64,000 nt of DNA, taken from contig CAZBJX010000001.1 in NCBI GenBank assembly GCA_964492335.1, forward strand, positions 1 through 64,000. The letters are read 5' to 3'. Shown in pieces: positions 22,659 to 32,889 of the stretch (positions are counted from its first letter, which is position 1; each line of letters opens with the position of its first letter). The notes under the pieces were generated by a model. That model searched no databases, was not told the DNA's origin, and was given only the letters and a program-made list of their open reading frames with translations. This DNA comes from JAFGCL01 sp964492335. GTDB taxonomy: Bacteria > Chloroflexota > Dehalococcoidia > UBA2247 > RBG-13-53-26. The translations under genes and the position numbers were made by a program.

Positions 22659-23579
22659 ATGGCGGCAGCGGCGCTTCTCCTGGCGCTGGCGATGGTGCTG
22701 GGGGCGCTTCCCGGCGGCCTCACCTGCCGGCAGGTGACGTCCGGCAGGCCGGTGGTGGTGGCCACCATCTTCCCCCTGGCGGATTTCGTGAAGAACGTGG
22801 CGGGGGACAGGGTGGAGGTGGTCACCCTGCTGCCGGCGGGCGCCAGCCCGCACACCTACGAGCCCGTCCCCGGCGACATCAGGGCGCTGGCCGGGGCCAT
22901 GCTGCTGGTGGTCAACGGGGCGGGGCTGGATTACTGGGTGGAGGGCCTCAAGTCGGCGGCGGAGGCCGACCTGCCGGTGCTGGACACCTCGGCGGCCCTG
23001 GCGCGGGAGGGGCTGCTGCTCTCCCTGGATGAGCACGGGCACGAGGGAGAGGCGGACGGCCACGGCGGCGTGAACCCCCACTACTGGCTGGACCCGGTGC
23101 TGGCGGAAAGGCAGGTGGAGGCCATCGCCGCAGCGCTCTCCGCAGCCGACCCGGACGGCAGCGACTTCTACCGGGAGAACGCCGCCGCCTACGCGGCCAG
23201 CCTGCGGTCCCTGGATGAGGAGACCAGGGCCCGGACCCAGTCCTTCTCGCAGCGGGAGTTCATCGCGTTTCATCCGGCCTGGACGTATTTTGCCCGCCGG
23301 TACGGCCTGGTGGAGGCGGCGGTGGTCCAGGAAGCGCCGGGCAAGGATCCGTCGCCGGATTACATCAGGCACGTTATTGACCTGGCCAGGTCCCTCAAGG
23401 TGAAGGCCGTCTTCGCCGAGCCCCAGTTCAACCCCGGGGCCGCCGCGTCCATTGCCCGCGACAGCGGCGCGCAGGTGCTCCTGGTGGACCCCATCGGCGG
23501 CCCGGGCCTGGAGGGCCGGGACAGCTACCTGGCGCTGATGAGGTACAACGTGGGCCAGATGGCGGAGGCCATGGCATGA
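22659..23579 (+). CDS. znuA: Zinc ABC transporter substrate-binding protein ZnuA
   Basis: A 306-residue exported cluster A-I binding protein. A signal peptide (MAAAALLLALAMVLGALPGG) is followed by TCRQV, so it may be a lipoprotein. Metal ligands are in AGASPHTYEP, NPHYWLDP and IAFHPAWTYFA, plus a late acidic residue in AEPQFNP. A short His-rich loop (DEHGHEGEADGHGG) is typical for zinc rather than manganese. It captures zinc outside the membrane for ZnuBC. The gene follows zur by 70 bases and overlaps znuC by 4 (ATGA). Confidence 0.9.
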   Translation: MAAAALLLALAMVLGALPGGLTCRQVTSGRPVVVATIFPLADFVKNVAGDRVEVVTLLPAGASPHTYEPVPGDIRALAGAMLLVVNGAGLDYWVEGLKSAAEADLPVLDTSAALAREGLLLSLDEHGHEGEADGHGGVNPHYWLDPVLAERQVEAIAAALSAADPDGSDFYRENAAAYAASLRSLDEETRARTQSFSQREFIAFHPAWTYFARRYGLVEAAVVQEAPGKDPSPDYIRHVIDLARSLKVKAVFAEPQFNPGAAASIARDSGAQVLLVDPIGGPGLEGRDSYLALMRYNVGQMAEAMA

Positions 23580-24418
23580 CGGCCCCCGGGTCCACCGTGG
23601 TGAAGCTGGAAGGCGTGTGGGTCAGCTTCCATGAGACTCTGGCGCTGAAGGATGTCCACCTGGAGATCGAGGACGGCGAGTTCCTGGGGCTGATCGGGCC
23701 CAACGGCAGCGGCAAGACCACCCTGATCAAGGTCATCCTGGGTTTGGTGAAGCCGGACCGCGGGCGGGTGGAAGTGTTCGGCGTGCCGCCCCACCGGCTG
23801 GGGGCCAGGCGCCACCTGGTGGGCTATGTGCCCCAGAGAAGCCAGGGGGACTGGACGTTCCCGGTATCGGTGCTGGACGTGGTGCTGATGGGGCGGTACG
23901 GCCGCCTGGGCCTGGTGCGGCGGCCCTCCAGGGCGGATCGCGAGGTGGCCATGCGCGCCCTGGAGGATGTGCAGATGCAGGACTTCACCCGGCGGCATCT
24001 GTCCGAGCTTTCCGGGGGGCAGCAGCAGCGGGTCATGATCGCCCGGGCCCTGGCCTCCGAGCCCAGGCTGCTGCTCCTGGATGAGCCGGTGGCGGGGGTG
24101 GACGCGTGCGGCGAAGAGAGGTTCTATAGGCTGCTCCAGGGGCTGAAGCAGTACCAGGGCCTGACGATCGTGGTGGTGACGCACGATCTGGTGGTGGTGT
24201 CGGCCTACGTGGAGAAGCTGGCCTGCCTCAACCAGACCCTCTTCACCCATGCCCCGCCCTCCGAAGTGATCACGGCCGGCACCCTGGAGAAGGTCTACGG
24301 GTGCGAGGTGGAGCTGCTGGCCCACGGGCGGATACCCCACCGGGTGCTGGAAATGCACGAGCCGCCGGCCCAGGCCACGGCGCCCGCGGAGCCCGGGGCG
24401 CCGGGAGACCGCCGGTGA
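23576..24418 (+). CDS. znuC: Zinc ABC transporter ATPase ZnuC
   Basis: A 280-residue ABC ATPase: Walker A GPNGSGKTTL, Q-loop YVPQRSQ, signature LSGGQQQR, Walker B LLLLDEPVAGVD, H-loop VVTHD. The short insertion before the signature and the C-terminal HGRIPHRVLEMHEPP are common in Mn/Zn-type transporters. It powers zinc import with ZnuA and ZnuB. Its stop overlaps the GTG start of znuB by 4 bases. Confidence 0.92.
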   Translation: MTAPGSTVVKLEGVWVSFHETLALKDVHLEIEDGEFLGLIGPNGSGKTTLIKVILGLVKPDRGRVEVFGVPPHRLGARRHLVGYVPQRSQGDWTFPVSVLDVVLMGRYGRLGLVRRPSRADREVAMRALEDVQMQDFTRRHLSELSGGQQQRVMIARALASEPRLLLLDEPVAGVDACGEERFYRLLQGLKQYQGLTIVVVTHDLVVVSAYVEKLACLNQTLFTHAPPSEVITAGTLEKVYGCEVELLAHGRIPHRVLEMHEPPAQATAPAEPGAPGDRR

Positions 24419-25242
24419 GCGAGATCCTCAGCTATGCCTTCATGCAGCGGGCGCTGGTGGCGGCCGTGCTGGTGGGGGTGGTGTGTTCGGTGGTGGGCAC
24501 CTACGTGGTGCTGCGGAGGATGGCTTTCATCGGCGCCGGCATCTCCCATTCGGCGTTCGGCGGCGTGGCGCTGGGGTACCTGCTGGGGCTGGACCCCGTA
24601 GGCGTGGCCATCCCCTTCTGCCTGGCGACAGCCATGGCCATCGGCTGGGTGAGCCGCCGGGGCCGGGTCTCCGAGGACACCGCCATCGGGATAGCCTTTG
24701 CCAGCACCATGGCCCTGGGAGCGCTGTTCATCGGCCTCAAGCCGGGCTACAACGTCGACCTCTTCGGGTACCTGTTCGGCTCCATCCTGGCGGTCTCCGT
24801 GTCCGACCTCTGGCTCATCCTGGGGCTGGGGCTGGGCGTCATCCTGGTGGTGGCGCTGCTCTTCAAGGAGCTGCTCTTCATCAGCTTCGACGAGGAGATG
24901 GCCGCGGTGAGCGGCCTGCCGGTGCGGGGGCTCTACTTCCTGCTGCTGGGGCTGATGGCCCTGACGGTCATCATCTCCATCAAGATCGTGGGCATCATCC
25001 TGGTGCAGGCGCTGCTGGTCATCCCGGCGGCGGCGGCCCACCAGCTGGCCCGCAGCTTCGGGCGCATGATGGGGCTGTCCGTTGCCATCGGCGTGGTGTC
25101 GGGCGTGGCGGGGCTGCTCTTCTCCTACCTGTGGGACCTGCCGTCCGGGGCCTCCATCGTGCTGACCGCGGGGGCGATCTTCCTGGTGTGCTTTGCCTTC
25201 TCCCCGAAGCGGCGGCGGCGCCCGGCGGCGGTCCAGGGCTAG
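24415..25242 (+). CDS. znuB: Zinc ABC transporter permease ZnuB
   Basis: A 275-residue permease of the ABC-3 family with about eight membrane helices. Typical segments are YAFMQRALVAAVLVGVVCS, YVVLRRMAFIGAGISHSAFGG, the cytoplasmic coupling loop before FGSILAVS, and LVQALLVIPAAAAHQLARSF. GTG 24415 overlaps the znuC stop (GTGA). The C-terminus is basic. With ZnuAC it forms the high-affinity importer, under the control of the upstream regulator. Confidence 0.9.
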   Translation: MSEILSYAFMQRALVAAVLVGVVCSVVGTYVVLRRMAFIGAGISHSAFGGVALGYLLGLDPVGVAIPFCLATAMAIGWVSRRGRVSEDTAIGIAFASTMALGALFIGLKPGYNVDLFGYLFGSILAVSVSDLWLILGLGLGVILVVALLFKELLFISFDEEMAAVSGLPVRGLYFLLLGLMALTVIISIKIVGIILVQALLVIPAAAAHQLARSFGRMMGLSVAIGVVSGVAGLLFSYLWDLPSGASIVLTAGAIFLVCFAFSPKRRRRPAAVQG

Positions 25243-25292
25243 GCCGGCCGGCCTGTCCCACGTGGTATCATGGAGGTCGCGGGAGGCCGGCG

Positions 25293-26141
25293 ATGTGCGA
25301 GTTCTGTCACAAGCACGGCGAGGGCCGGAAGTGGTACCTGCGGGCCGAGAACTACTCTGAAGAGCTGCTCGGCGACCGGCGGCGGCGCCGGTTCTTCCAG
25401 GAGTTCTTCCGGGACCCGGAGCACATCAACGAGGGCATGGAGGGGCTGGAGAAACTGCGGCGGGCCCCCTCTTTCGTCAGGTGGGCCGTCACCCCGCTGC
25501 TGGTCAACCGGCAGAAGAAGTCCCACTACGGCCAGGTGGTGCCCATCGAGGAGGTGGAGCGCATCCTGGGCTTCGTCAACTCCGTGGTGAGGATGCCCTG
25601 CATCTGCCGCCAGGCGATGACGGGCACCGAGCAGCGCTACTGCTACGGGGTCAGCATGGTCCCGTACGAGGAGTCGGGCCTCGCCCGGATGGCGCGCGAG
25701 CTGGACGCCAGCTGGCTGACCGGCCCGGACACCGGCGGCCTGGAGGCGCTCTCCCGGGAGGAGGCGCTGGCCAGCCTCCGGGAGCTGGAGAAGAAGGCCC
25801 TGGTCTACACCGTGTGGACCTTCGTGGCCCCGTTCATCGGCGGCATCTGCAATTGCGACCGGGCGGACTGCGGGGCCATGCGGGCCACCGTCACCGCGGG
25901 CTTTCCGGTGATGTTCCGGGCGGAGTACGTGGCCGAGGTGGACCCGGAGCTCTGCAACGGGTGCCGCCAGTGCATGCGGGCCTGCCAGTTCGGGGCCACG
26001 GGTTACAGCGTGGCCCACGAGAAGGTGATCATCGACCCCCGGCGGTGCTACGGCTGCGGCATCTGCCGCTCCCTGTGCGCCAAAGACGCCATCAGGCTTG
26101 TGGACCGCGCCTCGGTGCCCCTGGCCCGGGACTTGTGGTGA
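25293..26141 (+). CDS. Multi-cluster 4Fe-4S protein
   Basis: A 282-residue soluble Fe-S protein. The N-terminus has CEFCHKHGEGRKWYL; residues 100-120 hold MPCICRQAMTG and YCYGV; residues 185-205 hold GICNCDRADCGAM; the C-terminus is a 2[4Fe-4S] ferredoxin (CNGCRQCMRACQFGA, CYGCGICRSLCAKDAI). This layout is common in anaerobes and is described only as 4Fe-4S binding protein; it probably relays electrons. It lies 50 bases after znuB with its own ribosome site (GGGAGG), and whether it is in the zinc regulon is open. The region from 26142 to 26278 has no gene. Confidence 0.8.
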   Translation: MCEFCHKHGEGRKWYLRAENYSEELLGDRRRRRFFQEFFRDPEHINEGMEGLEKLRRAPSFVRWAVTPLLVNRQKKSHYGQVVPIEEVERILGFVNSVVRMPCICRQAMTGTEQRYCYGVSMVPYEESGLARMARELDASWLTGPDTGGLEALSREEALASLRELEKKALVYTVWTFVAPFIGGICNCDRADCGAMRATVTAGFPVMFRAEYVAEVDPELCNGCRQCMRACQFGATGYSVAHEKVIIDPRRCYGCGICRSLCAKDAIRLVDRASVPLARDLW

Positions 26142-26278
26142 GAGCGGGCCCGCCGCCGGGCCCTGAAGGCTCCTGGCGTGCGGCCATGGCCCCGGCGGCC
26201 GGCAGCCCTTCGGAGGCCATGCAGGCCACTGCCGGCACGATGGCCAGCAGCCTCGCCATCCTGGCCATGCCCCTCCCT

Positions 26279-27223
26279 CTACCCGACGTCCTTGCGCTCC
26301 GTCATCACCACGGCCACGCCCAGAGACCCGGCGGCCAGCGCCACCAGCAGTGTGGCTGACACCGCGGGGCTGACGTAGCCCGCCAGCTCACCCGGGTACT
26401 GGTACTCCGCGTACTCCCGCCAGGGGTCGTACTCCTCCCACCTGTCCCCCTCGAATATGCCGGCGAATATGCGGAGCTCGTTGAGCTCCCCGGCCGGCAG
26501 CATCTCTCCGCCCAGCGCCTGCCTGAGGGCGGGCGCGGAGGCATTGCCCAGCTGGTAGGACCCGTCCATCAGGTAGATGCGGTTGTTCCTGTAGGACTCC
26601 GAATGCAGGCCGAACATGCTGCTGATGGGGCCGAAGAGGAACATGAAGAGCACCGCCCCGCAGGCCAGCGTGGTGATGGCCACCTGGTTGTCTATCAGGG
26701 AGGACAGGGCCAGGGACAGGGAGGAGAATACCAGGACCACCAGCAGCGAGTAGAGGAGGATCCAGGGAATGGCGGCCAGGAGCGCGGCGAAGGTGGGCGC
26801 CTCCACGGGGAGCATGAACCACAGGATGACCGCCTGCGTCAGCAGTACGATGGCCATCATGAGGAGGGAGTGCGCCACTATGCCCGCGAACTTGCCCAGC
26901 ACGATCTGGCGCCGGGACACGGGCTTGCTGACCAGGGTGAGGAGCGTGCCTTCGCCGGCCTCCCTGGAGATGGCCCCTGCGGCGCTGGTGACCACGGCCA
27001 GGGCCAGGAACAGCCCGGAGGTCCAGATGAAGGAGATGCCGACGAAGTGCTTCAGGACCACGTAGGTCTGCATCTGGGGTGACAGGGAGCCATTCTGAAG
27101 CTCGAAGCGCCAGAATATGCCCACCAGCACCGGCAGCAGCACGCCCAGCGCCAGCAGGGTGAGGGTCCTCTTCCACCCCGTGAGGTCGATGAGCGTCTTG
27201 CGGACTATGGCGGCCAATCCCAT
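26279..27223 (-). CDS. ABC-2 type transporter permease
   Basis: A 314-residue membrane protein with six hydrophobic segments of the ABC-2/NatB type: an initial helix after RKTLIDLTGWKRTL, GISFIWTSGLFLALAVVTSA, the conserved cytoplasmic ISREAGEGTLLTLVSKPVSRRQIVLGK, and a large extracellular loop (residues 210-285) before the last helix. This loop, rich in charged and aromatic residues, differs from simple NatB proteins. The gene starts 1 base after the ATPase gene. Together they form an exporter or membrane-remodelling ABC system; substrate unknown. Confidence 0.85.
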   Translation of the reverse strand: MGLAAIVRKTLIDLTGWKRTLTLLALGVLLPVLVGIFWRFELQNGSLSPQMQTYVVLKHFVGISFIWTSGLFLALAVVTSAAGAISREAGEGTLLTLVSKPVSRRQIVLGKFAGIVAHSLLMMAIVLLTQAVILWFMLPVEAPTFAALLAAIPWILLYSLLVVLVFSSLSLALSSLIDNQVAITTLACGAVLFMFLFGPISSMFGLHSESYRNNRIYLMDGSYQLGNASAPALRQALGGEMLPAGELNELRIFAGIFEGDRWEEYDPWREYAEYQYPGELAGYVSPAVSATLLVALAAGSLGVAVVMTERKDVG

Positions 27224-28162
27224 CTACCTCTCCTTCCCCTGGTCCATGGTGCTGCGGTAGATGTCCTCCAGCTTCACCTGCTCCTCCCCGAAGAACCTGA
27301 GCCGGCTGCCCGTCTGCGTGACCGCCGCCATGACGGCGGACTGAAGCTGGTCCATGTCGGGGCTGCTGATGTGGATGACGCCGTCGGGGCCTCGCGTGAT
27401 GCCCCGTACGGACGGGTGCCCCCCCAGGGCCTTCATGACGGCCTCGTTGTCCGAGGTGTTCAGGACATAGCGGTCCAGGCCCATCTCCTCCTTCATGTCC
27501 TTGACGCTGTCCTCGGCCACCGTCCGGCCCCTGTTGATCAGGGTGACGGAGTCGATGAGGTACTCCAGCTCCGACAGGATGTGGCTGCTGATGAAGACCG
27601 TTACGCCCTGCTCCCGGGGGAGGCCCTTGAGCTTCTCCAGGAGCGACATCCGGCCCTCGGGGTCCAGGTTGGCGGTGGGCTCGTCCAGGACCAGCAGCTC
27701 CGGCCGGTGGGTCATGGCCTGGGCGATGCTCAGGCGCTGCTTCATGCCGGCGCTGAACCCGCCCACCTTCGCCCCGGCGAAGTCGGCCAGCTCCAGCCAC
27801 TCCAGCAGCTCCCGGCTGCGGGCCTCGGCCGGGGCGGTCCTGATGCCGCTCAGGGCGGCCATGTGGACCAGGTAGTCGAAGGCCGTCCAGTCCCTGTAGA
27901 AGGAGGGGCGCTCCGGGGAATAGCCGATGGCCCGGCGCGCGTCCACGGAGCCGATGGGGTGGCCCTTGATGAACCCCTGGCCGCCGGTGGGCCTGATGGC
28001 GCCGGCCAGGAGCTTGATGGTGGTCGACTTGCCGGCCCCGTTGGGCCCCACGAAGCCGTGGATGGCCCCCCTGTCCACCCTCAGGTCCAGGCCGTCCACG
28101 GCCACCAGCCTGCCGTACTTCTTGGTGAGTCCCTGGGTCTCGATCATGGCGTCAGCGGACAT
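27224..28162 (-). CDS. ABC transporter ATPase, CcmA/NatA type
   Basis: About 312 residues: Walker A FVGPNGAGKSTTIKLL, Q-loop IGYSPERPSF, signature GGFSAGMKQRLSIAQA, Walker B LLVLDEPTANLDPEGR, H-loop FISSHILSELE. The C-terminal 90 residues are the accessory domain of this class. ATG 28162 sits 5 bases after GGAGG; a GTG at 28168 and an ATG at 28147 are alternatives. The start overlaps the end of the large surface protein gene, so the three genes are one unit. Confidence 0.9.
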   Translation of the reverse strand: MSADAMIETQGLTKKYGRLVAVDGLDLRVDRGAIHGFVGPNGAGKSTTIKLLAGAIRPTGGQGFIKGHPIGSVDARRAIGYSPERPSFYRDWTAFDYLVHMAALSGIRTAPAEARSRELLEWLELADFAGAKVGGFSAGMKQRLSIAQAMTHRPELLVLDEPTANLDPEGRMSLLEKLKGLPREQGVTVFISSHILSELEYLIDSVTLINRGRTVAEDSVKDMKEEMGLDRYVLNTSDNEAVMKALGGHPSVRGITRGPDGVIHISSPDMDQLQSAVMAAVTQTGSRLRFFGEEQVKLEDIYRSTMDQGKER

Positions 28163-31100
28163 CGCCACCTCCGTGCAAGGGCTGGCGGGCGCGCCGCGCC
28201 CGCCATGAGCGGCGCAGCCTGGGATAGAAGAGGGCCAGGGTGACGGCCCCCAGGGCCAGCAGGCCCAGCACCAGCCAGGCCGGCTTCCAGAAGGACGGGG
28301 TCACGTTGATGGTGATGGGGGCACCCAGGTCGGCGGGCGCGTAGGAGGCCCGGCCCCAGTCGTCGATGGACCTGACCACGATCCGGCGCTCGCCCTGGCC
28401 CAGGTACAGGCGGGACTGCGGGCCACTGGTGATGTCGTAGCAGGCCCCGTCCACGAATACCTGGCCGCCGCCGGGCGCGCCTTCCCACGAGACCCCCACG
28501 GTGGGCCCGGTGCGGTCCCCGTCACCGGGGGAGGCGACCTGAAGGCCGGCGTCCAGGCGCAGGTAGCACAGCCCGCCGCAGGCGGCGACGGCCAGCACGC
28601 CGGGCTGCTGCCGGCCGGGGAGCAGCGAGACCTCTGCCGGGTCGAGGCCGCTGAAGCCGCAGAGACGGCTGTTGCTCTCCAGGCTCACAAGGACCATGCA
28701 GGGCAAAGCCGTGCTGCCGCCGGCCCGGTAATGCGCGGAGGCGTCAGGGTCATAGGTGGTGAGCGGCGGCTCTGACGCCCGCAGGGCCACCCCCCGGCGG
28801 CCGTCGACGTCCACCGGCAGCATGGTCTCGAAGCCCCCATCTTCGACGGTGCTGGCACGGCTGCCCTGCTGCAGCGGCAGCGTGACGGCGATATCCAGGA
28901 GCTTCGTGTTGTGGAGCAGATCGAACACTTCCAGGCGCCGCTGGCTGACGGGGCCCTCCCAGGTGTCCCGGATGCAGGCCAGGTCGTCGGTGCCGTCCCC
29001 GTTGATGTCCCCGGCGTTCATGGCGGGCGGGTTGGCGAAGGCCACAGCGGCCCTGGTCATGTAGCCGAAGGAGTAGCCCGGTCCTCCGTCCGCCGGCTCA
29101 TGCTCCCATAACAGCGTGCCGTCCCTGCCCGAGAGCGCCTTCAGGAGGGTCCTGACCCAGAAGTGCCCGTCCTGGTCGCCGGACCATTGCAGGACCATGA
29201 CTACCGGGTCCGGTATTGTGTCCCCGTTGAAGTCCCCGCAGGCGCAGTCATAGCCCTGGACGGTCCCCTGAAGATCGGCCTTGAACAGCGTCCGCCCGTC
29301 CTCGGGCGACACCACGCAGAGCAGGTGGGGTGGGGTCTCTCCGTAGTACCCGCCCCCGTATCCCCCTGGCCCGGGCGGGCCCTCCTGCAGGAAGGCCAGC
29401 TCCCGGATGCCATCCCCGTCGCTGTCCGCCACCATCCGGGGGAGCAGCAGGGCGAACCCGGCCTCGGGCAGGATGGTCGGGCCCGGAGCGTATGCGGAGG
29501 CGTTGTCCGTGCTCTGCAGGATGACCACCCTGCTGCTGGAGCAGACCGCCAGGTCACTGACGTTGTCGGAGTTGATGTCGTCCAGGACCGCGAAGCTGCC
29601 GCCTTCGTCCCCCAGCCACGAGGCGGTCTCGGTGGACCAGAGCAGTTCTCCGGCCGGGTCCATGATCAACAGCCCCGTCGCTCCGCCCCGGTCGGCCTTG
29701 CCAGGCAGCCCCATGCTCAGGGCGAAGGCCGTCCGGGCGCCGCGGCGCAGCACCGCCAGCGAGGAGAGCGGCCCCCCGGCGTCGATGCTGGAGGCTGCCC
29801 CGTCCCGGCCGCTGAAGATGAAGACCTTCTCTCCGCGGCAGCCCACGATGTCCGGGACGCTGTCGCCGCCCACCAGGTCCGTGGCCACCTGCAGGGACCT
29901 CAGCCCGCCGCCATCGGCCCATTCGGCGCGGGGCACCTCGTATGACCAGGCCTCAGCCCCCGTGGCCCCGTCCCTGACCTGGAGTATCCTGACCTCGGGC
30001 TGCGCGCCCGGATACCCCTGGGCCCCTGATCCGCACTTGAGCAGGATGTCTTCCGAGGTGTCGCCGACGAAGTCGCCCCCCGCCGCCTCGATGCCGGTGA
30101 TCCTGGGGAAGTACCACAGTGGTTCCCCTGAGGCGGAGAGGGCCGCCAGGTCGGTCGAGGATGAGAATGCCAGGTAGCCGTCTCCCGATGGCTGCTTCAC
30201 CACCATGCTGGCGCTGTCCGCCGCCTCCAGCGGGACCGTATGGAGGACCGACCGGCCGTCCCCGATGTCCACCAGGTCCATCCCCGCCCGCATTGCGGCA
30301 CTGCCGTCCAGGTGCAGGAAGACGGGCCGCCCTTCAAACAACCCCGTCTCCAGCCCGGTGCCGGGCCATACCAGCGGCCCCGTGCCCGGCGTGGAGGTCT
30401 GCCAGGCAACCCGGCCGGCGGAGTCGCAGAGCGCCCGGCCGCTGGTGGCGCAGCATGCGCTGATGGCGCCGATGTCCGCCGTCAGGCTCAGGAGGAGCTC
30501 GCCCAGGCCGTCGCCGGTGGTGTCGGCCGTGGGGGAGGCCAGCAGGCTGTACCCCATGAGGGGATTGACCGAGTCGCTGAAGACCGGCGTGTCCCACAGG
30601 AGCTTCCGGGCCGGGAGGTCGAGCATCTGCACCGAGCCGTCCCCCGAGGCTGTGGCCAGCAGGCCCGCCCCTTCGTCCAGAACGGCGATGTCGGTGACCG
30701 GGTGCGGGAGGGGCTCCCGGCCGGCGCCCCGGTGCTCCGGCAGCGTCGCCTGCCACAGCTTCCTGCCGGTGGCGGCATCCAGCCAGACCAGATGCCCGCC
30801 GCCGGTGCCCGCCACCACCTCCCCGGAGCCGTCGTTGTTGACGTCCGCCAGGGCCACCAGGCGCGAGAGGGCTGCGGGCGCGGTGGCCCGCCACTGCTCG
30901 GCGCCATCGGCGGCGCCCACCGAGAAGACGCAGCGGCCGGAGGCGACTACCAGGCTCTGCGGACCGCCGCCACTCACCTCGAGGCTGGTGATGATGCCCT
31001 GCCGGTCCACCCACAGGCGGTCCCATATCCTGTCCATGGGGGCGAACTGCCACAGCTTCTCCCAGGTGGCCCCGTCGTAGCAGCGCAGCGCCGGTACCTG

Positions 31101-31517
31101 GATGTCGTTGAGGGCGACCACCACCTCGTGGACGCCGTCGCCGGTGATGTCCTCGATCAGCCGGATGTGCCTGATGCCGAAGGGAGAGTAGAGGAAGTGC
31201 GCGAGCGTTCCCCCCGGGGCCACCGCGTACAGCCCCCCGGAGGTCCCCACGAAGGTCAGTTCGCCGCTGGCGTCGCTGAGGTGGCCCACGACAGGCCGGG
31301 TGGTGATGTCACCGTACAGCCCCAGGGGGATGCAGGTGACGCTGGGCGCGCAGGCAGCTTCAGGCCCGGCCGCGCCGGATTCCGCCGGCTGAGGCCGGGG
31401 CGCGACCGGCGCGGCTGGCCCGTGGCGGGGCGCCACGCCCATCCCCAGCGCCAGGCAGCAGGCCATGAGGCAGGCGAACAGGGCGCCCGGGCGCTTCCGG
31501 GATCCCCGGGCGGTCAT
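28152..31517 (-). CDS. Large FG-GAP/VCBS-like beta-propeller surface protein
   Basis: A 1121-residue exported protein. After a signal peptide (FACLMACCLALGMGVAP) it has many beta-propeller blades with EF-hand-like calcium loops: DVNNDGSGEVVAG, DTTGDGLGELLLS, DINSDNVSDLAV, DSDGDGIRELAF, DFNGDTIPDPVV, DINGDGTDDLAC. PQQ-like segments (GRKLWQATLP, LLWSTET) alternate. The end has a Pro-rich linker, one membrane helix before YPRLRRSWRARRAR, and a short tail. Such proteins act in adhesion, polymer binding or sensing. It is the first gene of an operon with an ABC ATPase and permease, so the three may work together at the cell surface. Confidence 0.85.
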   Translation of the reverse strand: MTARGSRKRPGALFACLMACCLALGMGVAPRHGPAAPVAPRPQPAESGAAGPEAACAPSVTCIPLGLYGDITTRPVVGHLSDASGELTFVGTSGGLYAVAPGGTLAHFLYSPFGIRHIRLIEDITGDGVHEVVVALNDIQVPALRCYDGATWEKLWQFAPMDRIWDRLWVDRQGIITSLEVSGGGPQSLVVASGRCVFSVGAADGAEQWRATAPAALSRLVALADVNNDGSGEVVAGTGGGHLVWLDAATGRKLWQATLPEHRGAGREPLPHPVTDIAVLDEGAGLLATASGDGSVQMLDLPARKLLWDTPVFSDSVNPLMGYSLLASPTADTTGDGLGELLLSLTADIGAISACCATSGRALCDSAGRVAWQTSTPGTGPLVWPGTGLETGLFEGRPVFLHLDGSAAMRAGMDLVDIGDGRSVLHTVPLEAADSASMVVKQPSGDGYLAFSSSTDLAALSASGEPLWYFPRITGIEAAGGDFVGDTSEDILLKCGSGAQGYPGAQPEVRILQVRDGATGAEAWSYEVPRAEWADGGGLRSLQVATDLVGGDSVPDIVGCRGEKVFIFSGRDGAASSIDAGGPLSSLAVLRRGARTAFALSMGLPGKADRGGATGLLIMDPAGELLWSTETASWLGDEGGSFAVLDDINSDNVSDLAVCSSSRVVILQSTDNASAYAPGPTILPEAGFALLLPRMVADSDGDGIRELAFLQEGPPGPGGYGGGYYGETPPHLLCVVSPEDGRTLFKADLQGTVQGYDCACGDFNGDTIPDPVVMVLQWSGDQDGHFWVRTLLKALSGRDGTLLWEHEPADGGPGYSFGYMTRAAVAFANPPAMNAGDINGDGTDDLACIRDTWEGPVSQRRLEVFDLLHNTKLLDIAVTLPLQQGSRASTVEDGGFETMLPVDVDGRRGVALRASEPPLTTYDPDASAHYRAGGSTALPCMVLVSLESNSRLCGFSGLDPAEVSLLPGRQQPGVLAVAACGGLCYLRLDAGLQVASPGDGDRTGPTVGVSWEGAPGGGQVFVDGACYDITSGPQSRLYLGQGERRIVVRSIDDWGRASYAPADLGAPITINVTPSFWKPAWLVLGLLALGAVTLALFYPRLRRSWRARRARQPLHGGGDVR

Positions 31518-31655
31518 CTTCCCTCAGCTCTGCGGCAGATCAGGTCCATATACTGTGTGAACGCACAGGGCCCGGCCCCGGTTGCACGCCGTCATGCGCC
31601 ATGACGCGGCACAGAAGGGGGCCCCCGGCCCGGCCGGCGGCGGACCGGGGCCGGC

Positions 31656-32669
<1,014 letters not shown>

Positions 32670-32724
32670 CGATCTCCTCCTTCACGATTTCTGTCGGAAT
32701 GCGAGCAGGCATCTGCTCAGGGAT

Positions 32725-32754
32725 GCCGGGGCGGGCCTTCCGGTCCGCCCCGGC
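32725..32754 (-). terminator. Hairpin between the enolase operon and gap
   Basis: A perfect 10-bp stem (GCCGGGGCGG with CCGCCCCGGC) with a 10-base loop, 40 bases after the stop of the small basic protein gene. There is no clear U-tract on the minus strand. Confidence 0.45.
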
Positions 32755-32793
32755 CCAGGTATCGAAGTCCGGGCTGCAAAGCCGCCGGAAGGG

Positions 32794-32889
32794 CTACTTG
32801 TGCTTCCGCGCCCAGCGGGTCTTCTTCATCATCTTCTTGTGCTTGTGCTTGGCCATCTTCTTCTGGCGCCACTTACGAACTGAACCCAT
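32794..32889 (-). CDS. AURKAIP1/COX24-domain protein (31 residues)
   Basis: A 31-residue strongly basic peptide: MGSVRKWRQKKMAKHKHKK, then MMKKTRWARKHK. This is the AURKAIP1/COX24 pattern, related to mitochondrial ribosomal protein mS38 and the small bacterial bS22-type proteins bound to the ribosome. It starts inside the end of the preceding gene (17-base overlap), typical of translational coupling. It is the last gene of the enolase operon and is easily missed because of size. Assigned on pattern and composition; homologues of this length are known in Chloroflexota. Confidence 0.75.
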   Translation of the reverse strand: MGSVRKWRQKKMAKHKHKKMMKKTRWARKHK

